The notes under the pieces are model-generated. The model did no database searches. It saw nothing but the letters and a program-made list of their open reading frames with translations, and was not told the DNA's origin. A DNA stretch of 10,690 nucleotides from an uncultured Litorilinea sp. (GTDB taxonomy: Bacteria > Chloroflexota > Anaerolineae > Caldilineales > Caldilineaceae): positions 1 to 10,690 of the forward strand of contig CAKZVN010000181.1 of assembly GCA_937922105.1 (NCBI GenBank). Reading direction: 5' to 3'. Positions 1 through 5,096 of this stretch are shown here, piece after piece. The first letter of the stretch is position 1, and every line of letters starts with the position of its first letter. Made by a program: the position numbers and the translations under genes.

Positions 1-258
1 CACAAAAGCCAGGGGTCGGAGTTTCCCGCGGTGGTGATTCCGGTGCTCACCAGCCACTATATCATGCTCCAGCGCAACCTGCTCTATACCGCGATCACGC
101 GGGCACGGCGTCTGGTGGTCCTGGTGGGCCAACCCAAAGCAATCGCCATTGCGGTGGGCAACGACCAAGTGGCCGCGCGCTATAGCGGCCTCTGCGCGCG
201 CATCTTGGAACTCACCGGCAGTTCGCCGGCGTTGGACGCGATGACAGCCGTGCAGTGA
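1..258 (+). CDS. recD2: RecD2-type DNA helicase, C-terminal fragment (5' end outside window)
   Basis: Reading frame 1 is open from the first base to the TGA at 256-258 and gives the last 85 residues of a superfamily 1B helicase. Two diagnostic blocks are visible. HKSQGSEFPAVVIPV matches helicase motif V (UvrD_C_2 region), and NLLYTAITRARRLVVLVG matches motif VI with its arginine finger. The phrase SHYIMLQRNLLYTAITRAR and the following KAIAIAVGND match the C-terminus of RecD2 (YrrC-like), the RecBC-independent 5'-3' helicase, more closely than RecD of RecBCD or UvrD/PcrA. It would act in the cytoplasm in DNA repair and replication-fork maintenance. The N-terminal and ATPase domains lie outside the window, so integrity of the whole gene cannot be judged. 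The C-terminus looks intact and ends in an ordinary short tail. Confidence 0.9.
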   Translation, partial: HKSQGSEFPAVVIPVLTSHYIMLQRNLLYTAITRARRLVVLVGQPKAIAIAVGNDQVAARYSGLCARILELTGSSPALDAMTAVQ

Positions 259-285
259 CTCGTTGTGACGGTGACTCGTTGTGAC
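255..285. repeat. 15-bp tandem direct repeat across the recD2 stop codon
   Basis: GTGACTCGTTGTGAC occurs at 255-269 and again, identical, at 271-285 with one G between (period 16). The first copy contains the recD2 stop codon. It could be a local slippage duplication or a paired binding site. Nothing else supports a regulatory role. Confidence 0.6.
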
Positions 286-393
286 CATGCGGCGCCTGCG
301 CGACCGCTTCTGCTCACCTCTATCCCTTTCGACTCCTGGCGCGGCAGCCCATACGCGCTGTGACCGGGGCGCATTCCACAAGGAACTCGTATC

Positions 394-1170
394 ATGACCA
401 CCCACGCTCTCCCATTGGCCGTCCAGCTCTACAGCTTACGCAATCTGCCGCACACGCTCGACGAGCAGCTGGCTGCGGTCGCCGCAGCCGGTTATCGCGG
501 CGTCGAAACCATCGGCGACCACGGGCTGAGCGCGCCCGCATTGGCCGAATTGCTGGCAAAACACCACCTCCAGGCTGTGTCCACCCATGTCAGCCTGCAA
601 AAACTAGAAGCCGAGATGGATGCGGTCGTGGCTTTCAACCAAGCCATCGGCAACCACGTCATCACTGTCCCCTACTTGCCCGTGGAACTGCGTCCTGCGG
701 ACGGCGCGGGCTGGCAGGAACTGGGCGCGCGCCTGGGCGCGCTGGGCGAGCGGCTGGCTGCGGCAGGCATGCGCTTGCTCTATCACAACCACGACTTCGA
801 GCTGGCGTGGGTTGACGGCGACTATGCCATTGACTGGCTGCTCTCCGGCGCGGACCCTGCCCATCTGCAATGGGAACCGGACTTGGCCTGGATCGTGCGC
901 GGGCAGGCCGACCCGGTGCAACTCCTGCAGCGTCATAGCGGGCGCTGTCCGCGCGTCCATGTCAAGGATTTGGCCCCCGCGGGGCAGGGCGAGGACGAAA
1001 AGGGCTTTGCCGACGTGGGCTTCGGCACGTTGGATTGGGCGACGCTCCTGCCCGCGGCCAAAGCCGCCGGGGCCGAATGGTACATCGTCGAACACGACCT
1101 CCCGCGCGACCCCATCCGCACCATCCAACGCAGCATGGAGACGCTCACCCGCCTGGCCGCGCTGGTGTAA
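394..1170 (+). CDS. Sugar phosphate isomerase/epimerase (xylose isomerase-like TIM barrel)
   Basis: A 258-residue protein of the AP_endonuc_2 / xylose isomerase-like TIM-barrel superfamily, the usual size for this family. Visible marks in order: VQLYSLR at the first strand, GVET (E38), STHVS (H65), LLYHNHDFE (H131, H133, E136), WEPDLAW (D163), VHVKD (H189, K191, D192), DVGFGTLDW (207-215) and IVEHD (E233). E136, D163, H189 and E233 sit where the family places its four divalent-metal ligands, so a cytoplasmic metal-dependent isomerase or epimerase acting on a sugar, inositol derivative or hydroxy-keto acid is likely. The exact substrate cannot be read. The start is chosen because AAGGAA lies 8 bases upstream of this ATG and the conserved VQLYSLR follows at once. 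The gene stands alone on the + strand with no sugar transporter or kinase beside it. Confidence 0.88.
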   Translation: MTTHALPLAVQLYSLRNLPHTLDEQLAAVAAAGYRGVETIGDHGLSAPALAELLAKHHLQAVSTHVSLQKLEAEMDAVVAFNQAIGNHVITVPYLPVELRPADGAGWQELGARLGALGERLAAAGMRLLYHNHDFELAWVDGDYAIDWLLSGADPAHLQWEPDLAWIVRGQADPVQLLQRHSGRCPRVHVKDLAPAGQGEDEKGFADVGFGTLDWATLLPAAKAAGAEWYIVEHDLPRDPIRTIQRSMETLTRLAALV

Positions 1171-1194
1171 GCCGGGCGAGGTGGCTCCGTGTCA

Positions 1195-1209
1195 CCGGGA
1201 ACATCGCAG
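1195..1209. repeat. Short match to the arm and loop of the hairpin at 6599-6649
   Basis: CCGGGAACATCGCAG here differs by one base from CCTGGAACATCGCAG at 6613-6627, the inner arm and loop of the large hairpin near the Rid gene. The flanks here do not form the long stem; only a 6-bp CACCGG/CCGGTG pairing is seen (1193-1198 with 1218-1223). It may be a decayed copy of the same dispersed element or a chance match. Confidence 0.25.
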
Positions 1210-1241
1210 ACAACGAGCCGGTGTGTGTAATAGTGATTCGA

Positions 1242-1285
1242 TTCGAACATAAGTTCGGACAAGAGGACCTGATTTCGAACAAGAG
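1242..1285 (+). repeat. Three 12-bp direct repeats in front of the restriction-modification operon
   Basis: The units are TTCGAACATAAG (1242-1253), TTCGGACAAGAG (1254-1265, directly adjacent) and TTCGAACAAGAG (1274-1285). Each differs from the consensus TTCGAACAAGAG by at most two bases. The repeats overlap the two LexA-like palindromes described separately, so palindrome and direct repeat may be two views of one operator array. Confidence 0.6.
1244..1257. promoter_or_regulatory. Perfect LexA-type (SOS) box, operator 1 of the R-M operon
   Basis: CGAACATAAGTTCG is an exact match to CGAAC-N4-GTTCG, the LexA (DinR) box consensus of Gram-positive bacteria. Its dyad extends one base on the left side (TTCGAAC / GTTCGGA, one mismatch). 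It lies 34 bases upstream of the endonuclease start in the only intergenic space ahead of the R-M operon. Ten fixed bases are expected by chance about 0.01 times in a window this size. A weak -10-like CATAAG sits in its centre. That LexA of this organism uses this consensus is inference; an unlinked R-M controller protein is an alternative. Confidence 0.5.
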
Positions 1286-1289
1286 ATCG
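1276..1289. promoter_or_regulatory. Second LexA-like box (one mismatch), operator 2 over the ribosome binding site
   Basis: CGAACAAGAGATCG fits CGAAC-N4-GTTCG except for one base in the right half-site. It begins exactly 32 bp after operator 1, about three helical turns, so two dimers would lie on the same DNA face. It covers the only candidate Shine-Dalgarno stretch (AAGAGA, 1281-1286) and ends 2 bases before the ATG at 1292, placing a bound repressor right at the translation start region. Confidence 0.4.
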
Positions 1290-1291
1290 AC

Positions 1292-2215
1292 ATGACGAAC
1301 CAGCCGATGGCAGAGGTCTTCGGGTATCGCATTGATGATTTGTCGGATGAGGCGACGCGACACCGGAGATACAGGTTGTGCCCTTTTAACAACAAGGTTC
1401 CTTCCTGCACAAAGGACAAAGCAGAGGACCCGCTGGGTGTTTGTAGTGTGTACACAGGGGAGCGAGTCACAATCACCTGTCCCATCCGCTTTCGACAAGA
1501 CTGGCTCATCGTAAGCGACGCCGCGGATTTCTTCTTTGCGCCGAGCACGAAATGGACTGCGCTCACGGAGATTCGCCTGACTGACGCCAGTGGCAAGTCG
1601 GCCGGCAACATAGACATCGTGTTGGTCGCTTACGATGAGCAGGGCAGCATAACGGATTTCGGCGCGCTGGAGATACAGGCCGTATACATCTCCGGTAATA
1701 TCCGCAATCCATTCTCTGCCTACATGGACGACCCTGAACGGAATACTGCCCTGGATTGGCGCGGCGAGCGAAACTACCCTCGCGCTGATTTTCTGTCGTC
1801 CTCGCGCAAGCGACTGGCGCCACAGTTGATCTACAAAGGGGGAATCCTGCACGCTTGGCGGCGCAGGATGGCGGTTGCCGTAGACCAGACATTCTTTGCA
1901 ACACTCCCCGGTTTGCCCAGCGTACCTGCCGAACAAGCCGATGTTGCTTGGTTGGTCTACGATCCGGTACTCAATCCAACGAGCGGTCGCTATCAGCTTC
2001 GCCATGCTGAGACAATCTACACGCAGTTTACCCCGGCATTGCTGCGGATTACATCACCCGAGCCTGGACCTGAGGACGACTTCCGTGTACTCCTCCAGCG
2101 CAAACTGGTGGAACAACAGCAGCGGCTCCATCCGTCACTCCGCTCGTCTTCACTCCAGGACCTGTTCATGAGTCAAAGCGGCGACGATGACGAAGAGGGA
2201 TCGGTTGCGCCATGA
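1292..2215 (+). CDS. NotI-family type II restriction endonuclease
   Basis: A 307-residue protein with the features of the NotI endonuclease family. The N-terminus has four cysteines (C30 in CPFN, C39 in SCTK, C51, C63 in TCPIRF), fitting the Cys4 iron site by which NotI holds its DNA-binding fold. The catalytic core is a PD-(D/E)XK variant: E93, D108 in GNIDIVLV, and E127/Q129 in GALEIQAVY, where Q replaces the usual lysine as in NotI. A second conserved block, YPRADFLSSSRKRLAPQLIYKG (162-183), is typical of the family. The last 20 residues are acidic and probably disordered. The start at 1292 has only a weak AAGAGA upstream; M6 (1307) is an alternative. The gene overlaps the methyltransferase gene by ATGA, so the two should be translationally coupled. 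It should cut DNA site-specifically in the cytoplasm; the site cannot be read but need not be that of NotI. Confidence 0.88.
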   Translation: MTNQPMAEVFGYRIDDLSDEATRHRRYRLCPFNNKVPSCTKDKAEDPLGVCSVYTGERVTITCPIRFRQDWLIVSDAADFFFAPSTKWTALTEIRLTDASGKSAGNIDIVLVAYDEQGSITDFGALEIQAVYISGNIRNPFSAYMDDPERNTALDWRGERNYPRADFLSSSRKRLAPQLIYKGGILHAWRRRMAVAVDQTFFATLPGLPSVPAEQADVAWLVYDPVLNPTSGRYQLRHAETIYTQFTPALLRITSPEPGPEDDFRVLLQRKLVEQQQRLHPSLRSSSLQDLFMSQSGDDDEEGSVAP

Positions 2216-3111
2216 GCATGAGACAGTTACCGTTGCTGGCGAATGAGAATCCTGCGCCCCCTTCGAGTAGCATCGTCAACGTTGCATCAGTCCCGCAGCG
2301 TAGCCCTTTTCGCTATCCAGGCGGCAAAACCTGGCTCGTCCCGCGTGTGCGCCGATGGCTCAAGAGTCTTGAACGACGTCCTCGGCTCTTACTTGAGCCG
2401 TTTGCCGGCGGCGGCATCATCTCGCTGACCGTTGCCTTCGAGCAACTCGCCGATCATGTGATCATGGTGGAGTTGGACCCGGCGGTTGCCGCCGTATGGC
2501 ACACGATCATCCAGGGGGATGCGGCTTGGTTGGCGGAACGCATTGCGAACTTCGACTTGACCAGCGAGACGTTGGCAAAAGCCCTCGCTGTTCAAGCCCA
2601 ATCTGTCCAGGAGATTGCATTCCAGACAATTCTGCGCAACCGCACAAACCGCGGCGGTATTTTAGCCCCCGGCGCCGGGCGCGTGAAATTTGGTGAAAAC
2701 GGAAAGGGGTTGCGCTCCCGGTGGTATCCGCTCACCATCAGCCGGCGCATTCTGGACATCGCCCGCATTCGGGAGCGCATCACATTCATCGAAGGAGACG
2801 GACTTGAAATCATGCGTCGCTACGCGAGTGATGTACAAGTCGCTACTTTCATTGACCCCCCCTACACAGCATCGGGCAAGCGCGCCGGGAGCCGTCTTTA
2901 TCGCTACGCAGAGCTTGACCACATCGAGTTGTTCCGGTGTGCCGACGCTCTTGCCGGTGACTTCCTGATGACCTATGACCACGCACCGGAACTACTCCAA
3001 CTAGCGTCGGCACATGGTTTCGATACCGAACAGGTCGCTATGAAGAGCACACACCATGCCGCCATGACCGAGTTGCTGATTGGTCGTAGCTTGGCGTGGG
3101 CAAGGGTGTGA
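2212..3111 (+). CDS. D12-class (Dam-like) N6-adenine DNA methyltransferase of the R-M system
   Basis: A 299-residue class alpha methyltransferase (MethyltransfD12 family; relatives are Dam, DpnII and EcoRV methylases). FRYPGGK (33-39) is the characteristic motif X, LLLEPFAGGGIISL (59-72) is the S-adenosylmethionine-binding motif I, VELD (86-89) is the motif II acidic end, RNRTNRGGI lies mid-protein, and DPPY (215-218) is the catalytic motif IV for exocyclic amino methylation. The size is normal. The first 30 residues form a non-conserved, probably disordered extension. The ATG at 2212 overlaps the endonuclease stop codon; a second ATG at 2218 is possible. Its role is to protect host DNA from the partner nuclease by methylating an adenine in the same site. 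D12 enzymes are adenine-specific as far as known, which constrains the target. Confidence 0.9.
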   Translation: MSMRQLPLLANENPAPPSSSIVNVASVPQRSPFRYPGGKTWLVPRVRRWLKSLERRPRLLLEPFAGGGIISLTVAFEQLADHVIMVELDPAVAAVWHTIIQGDAAWLAERIANFDLTSETLAKALAVQAQSVQEIAFQTILRNRTNRGGILAPGAGRVKFGENGKGLRSRWYPLTISRRILDIARIRERITFIEGDGLEIMRRYASDVQVATFIDPPYTASGKRAGSRLYRYAELDHIELFRCADALAGDFLMTYDHAPELLQLASAHGFDTEQVAMKSTHHAAMTELLIGRSLAWARV

Positions 3112-3158
3112 CCGGCGTTTGATAGGGACAACCATCGTATACCAAAGGAGGATAACTC

Positions 3159-3569
3159 GTGGCGGCATCCGCCATGTTTGCCGGGTTGGTGTTTGACGAA
3201 CTGGGGAACCCCGCCGAGGTCGCGTATGTGGGGGCCAATGCGTGCTATGTGGTGGACGACGACGGCTTTCGCCGCCACATTGACGCCGCCCTGGTGGACC
3301 GCGCCGTGTTGCGCTTTCTGCGCGAGCAAGTGGAAAGCCAGCGCGACGTTGCGGTCCAGAGCATGTTGGAGATGATGGGCAAGGACGACATTTTCACCAA
3401 AGCCGTGGTAGAGTCCTCCATCAACCGCATGGAGGAAGCGGTGGGGAACCCCATTCCCGAAGAAGCGCGGCAATGGCTGGGAATGTTGGGGTTTCGCATT
3501 GTGATTGATCTGCAAGGCAATGTAGTGGATATCCAATTGCCTGCAGGCGGCATCGAAGGCGACGAATAA
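3159..3569 (+). CDS. Conserved-looking protein of unknown function, 136 residues
   Basis: The GTG at 3159 is taken as start because a full AAAGGAGG (3144-3151) stands 7 bases before it, the best ribosome binding site in this part of the window. The protein is soluble and acidic with no signal peptide or membrane segment. It opens with a small beta-rich part (FAGLVFDELGNPAEVAYVG, then CYVVDDDGFRRHI), continues with a helical middle (DRAVLRFLREQVESQRDVAVQ onward, residues about 46-100) and closes with a beta segment (FRIVIDLQGNVVDIQL). I do not recognise a named family. It lies 47 bp behind the methyltransferase on the same strand, so read-through from the R-M operon is possible. Its own strong ribosome binding site and base use closer to the flanking genes suggest it belongs to the chromosome backbone, not the R-M module. 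Confidence 0.8.
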   Translation: MAASAMFAGLVFDELGNPAEVAYVGANACYVVDDDGFRRHIDAALVDRAVLRFLREQVESQRDVAVQSMLEMMGKDDIFTKAVVESSINRMEEAVGNPIPEEARQWLGMLGFRIVIDLQGNVVDIQLPAGGIEGDE

Positions 3570-3594
3570 GCGTGCGATGGCACCGATGGGCGCT

Positions 3595-4161
3595 CTACTC
3601 CGCGGACACAGCCAACGCCAGCGCCACATTGGCGGCCCAGGGCAAGACCTTGAACTCCCCACGCGCCAATGCCGCTGCCAGCTCGGCGCGTGTCAAGAGC
3701 AATAGCTCTTGCTCCTCCAAGTCGTCGGCATCCACCGGTTGCACCGCCGCGGCCCCGCGTGCCAGGTAAAGATGGGCAGTGCCGTTGCCACGGTTGCCGT
3801 CCACGGCATAGCGCCCCAGGCTGCGCCACTCCTCGGCAGCATAGCCCGTCTCCTCCAAAAGCTCGCGGCGCACGGCGGAATCGGGGTCTTCGCCCGGCTC
3901 CAGATAGCCGCCGGGGATCGCCAACGTAATGCCCTGAACCGCGTACTTGGTTTGGCGAAAACAGAGATAGCGCCCGTCCGGCGTCTCCGCCACCACGTTG
4001 ACAAAATCCGGCGTGCGTAGCCAGGGCCATTCTTCGATGATGCGCCCGTCGGGGAGTTGCACGCGGTGATGTTCCACCACCAAAAAACGCCCGTCGCCCG
4101 TCTGATGGACCGGGCGGCGGGCGAGCGTTTGCCAAAGTTGCATGGACATGCCGGCTTTCAT
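3595..4161 (-). CDS. NUDIX hydrolase, ADP-ribose pyrophosphatase-like
   Basis: A 188-residue protein with a complete Nudix box GX5EX7REUXEEXGU: G85, E91 (GYLEPGE), then R99-E100, E103-E104 and G106-Y107 (RRELLEETGY). The glutamates E100, E103 and E104 bind the catalytic magnesium. Around it, FVNVVAETPDGRYLCFRQTKYAV before the box and a beta strand HLYLARG after it resemble the ADP-ribose / nucleoside diphosphate sugar branch, so cleavage of ADP-ribose or a similar diphosphate in the cytoplasm is likely; the substrate is not certain. Three in-frame ATGs (4161, 4149, 4143) compete. The first has a GGAG only 3 bases upstream, the others have none, so 4161 is kept with reservation. It follows clpS by 43 bp on the same strand and is probably co-transcribed. 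It converges with the + strand 136-residue gene, 25 bp between stops. Confidence 0.9.
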   Translation of the reverse strand: MKAGMSMQLWQTLARRPVHQTGDGRFLVVEHHRVQLPDGRIIEEWPWLRTPDFVNVVAETPDGRYLCFRQTKYAVQGITLAIPGGYLEPGEDPDSAVRRELLEETGYAAEEWRSLGRYAVDGNRGNGTAHLYLARGAAAVQPVDADDLEEQELLLLTRAELAAALARGEFKVLPWAANVALALAVSAE

Positions 4162-4204
4162 GCACTCCGGTGAGTCACCCGACCGGCCCCACCGGAACGG
4201 CGTG

Positions 4205-4531
4205 TTATTCCTGCTCGACGCTAAAGCGCAAAGGATAACCGTCCAGGCGCGCGCGTCCCAACGCGACCTTGACCAGCTTCTCGGCCTCCGGGCGCGGGCG
4301 CACCACGACCACCGCTTCGCCTTTGGTGTGGGCGGTCAACGCCACATGCTCGGCCAATTCCTCGGACAGCATAAAGAGATCACCCAAAAGCCGCACGACA
4401 TAGTCATACGGCGTTACATCGTCGTTGTGGATAAGCACCGACGACAAGTCGCTGCCGGTAGGCTTCAGATCGGAGCGGACCAATTCGCCGGCGTCCGGTT
4501 GTGTAAACGGCGACATTGCGACTTCGGACAT
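4205..4531 (-). CDS. clpS: ATP-dependent Clp protease adaptor ClpS
   Basis: A 108-residue ClpS, which hands N-degron substrates (proteins with bulky N-terminal residues) to ClpAP/ClpCP. The core starts with VLIHNDDVTPYDYVVRLL and runs through AHTKGEAVVVV to the end. N36, D37 and H68 stand at the spacing of the E. coli residues N34, D35 and H66 that hold the substrate's free amino group. The gatekeeper methionine of E. coli (M40) is replaced by Y42. The 30-residue N-terminal tail matches the flexible tail that enters the Clp ATPase. The frame is open 52 codons further upstream, but the start at 4531 is chosen because GGAG lies 7 bases before it and the family begins here. The partner ATPase is not in the window. 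A candidate promoter and a hairpin precede it. Confidence 0.93.
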   Translation of the reverse strand: MSEVAMSPFTQPDAGELVRSDLKPTGSDLSSVLIHNDDVTPYDYVVRLLGDLFMLSEELAEHVALTAHTKGEAVVVVRPRPEAEKLVKVALGRARLDGYPLRFSVEQE

Positions 4532-4572
4532 GGTTTCTCTCCGCACAATGAACTCGACAAACCGATCAACAT

Positions 4573-4594
4573 GGACCGCCATGAACGGCGGTCC
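4573..4594 (-). other. Perfect 8-bp stem-loop in the clpS leader
   Basis: GGACCGCC (4573-4580) and GGCGGTCC (4587-4594) are exact reverse complements with a 6-base loop. It would fall in the untranslated leader of clpS, about 42 bases before the start codon and downstream of the candidate promoter. No run of T follows, so it is not an ordinary terminator. It may stabilise the leader or be an operator dyad. Confidence 0.45.
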
Positions 4595-4630
4595 GGCAAA
4601 AGTACCCTGGAACAATGCAACCTGCTCGGC

Positions 4631-4657
4631 ACTATAGTATAACCGAAAGCAGTCCAA
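4631..4657 (-). promoter_or_regulatory. Candidate sigma70-type promoter for clpS
   Basis: Read on the - strand, TTGGAC (4657-4652) is followed after 15 bases by TATAGT (4636-4631); an overlapping TATACT (4641-4636) is an alternative -10 hexamer. It is the best -10 sequence in this GC-rich window and sits about 100 bp before clpS, in the only gap between clpS and the cupredoxin gene. The spacer is 1-2 bases shorter than ideal. Confidence 0.45.
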
Positions 4658-4720
4658 AGGGGTAATCCCGCTCACAGCCCGCGCCACGGGTCGTCGGCTT
4701 CGGTTGCGGGTTGGGGTGTA

Positions 4721-5080
4721 TTAGGGCGCGACGGTCAGCGCCCCGACCATCCCGGCTTCGGTATGGCCGGGCGAGCCGCAGTAAAACCGATAGGCCCCTG
4801 CCTCACGCGGCACGAAGGTGACCTCCACCGTTTCGTTACCTGCCAGCGGGATGTGGAGCCCCAACTCGTCCAGGTCAAAAGAGTGGGCATAGCCGTCTTG
4901 GTTGACCAGCCGCAGCGTCACCGGCTGCCCGGCGCGCATGCGCACCTCGGCGCGCTCGAAGCGCATATCCTTGGCGCGGATGACGACCGTCGTCGTCCTG
5001 TTGCCGCACGCGACGAGCAACAGCGCGACGAATAGCACCAAGAGTATCCGCAACCAACCGGGACAGCCGTGACGCAACAT
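4721..5080 (-). CDS. Lipoprotein cupredoxin (auracyanin-like type 1 blue copper protein)
   Basis: A 119-residue exported copper protein. Residues 9-24 are a hydrophobic signal segment ending in the lipobox LVAC, so C25 should be lipidated and the protein held on the outer face of the cytoplasmic membrane. The cupredoxin fold follows. H66 (YAHSF) supplies the first ligand, and the C-terminal loop YCGSPGHTEAGM gives C101, H106 and M111. The Cys-x4-His-x4-Met spacing is that of auracyanins, not plastocyanin (Cys-x2-His-x4-Met), and a single Cys rules out a CuA site. It should carry one electron between membrane complexes. AGGAG stands 6 bases before the ATG. The gene begins 16 bp after the diheme cytochrome gene and must share its transcript, so the two are probable redox partners. 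Confidence 0.9.
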   Translation of the reverse strand: MLRHGCPGWLRILLVLFVALLLVACGNRTTTVVIRAKDMRFERAEVRMRAGQPVTLRLVNQDGYAHSFDLDELGLHIPLAGNETVEVTFVPREAGAYRFYCGSPGHTEAGMVGALTVAP

Positions 5081-5096
5081 GTCGTTCTCCTGCGGG

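Noticed and set aside
287..397. 36-codon frame ending in an ATGA overlap with the isomerase start, possible leader peptide
   Set aside because: No ribosome binding site, no hydrophobic or repeated-codon character, and the isomerase has its own AAGGAA site.
1221..1291. CRISPR-like array or integrase attachment site suggested by repeated TTCGAAC units
   Set aside because: Units are 12 bp with no uniform spacers, no cas or integrase gene lies nearby, and a palindromic operator explains them better.
1145..2005. Long open frame (286 codons) on the - strand across the endonuclease gene
   Set aside because: It is antisense to the NotI-family gene, has no recognisable domain and no ribosome binding site, and the + strand frame has clear catalytic and Cys motifs.
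4166..4196. Inverted repeat TCCGGTG/CACCGGA between clpS and the NUDIX gene as a terminator
   Set aside because: Only 7 bp with a 17-base loop and no T run; expected in GC-rich DNA.
4658..4720. Possible terminator after the cupredoxin gene (CCCG/CGGG pairings)
   Set aside because: Stems of only 4 bp and no convincing T tract directly after; not strong enough to annotate.
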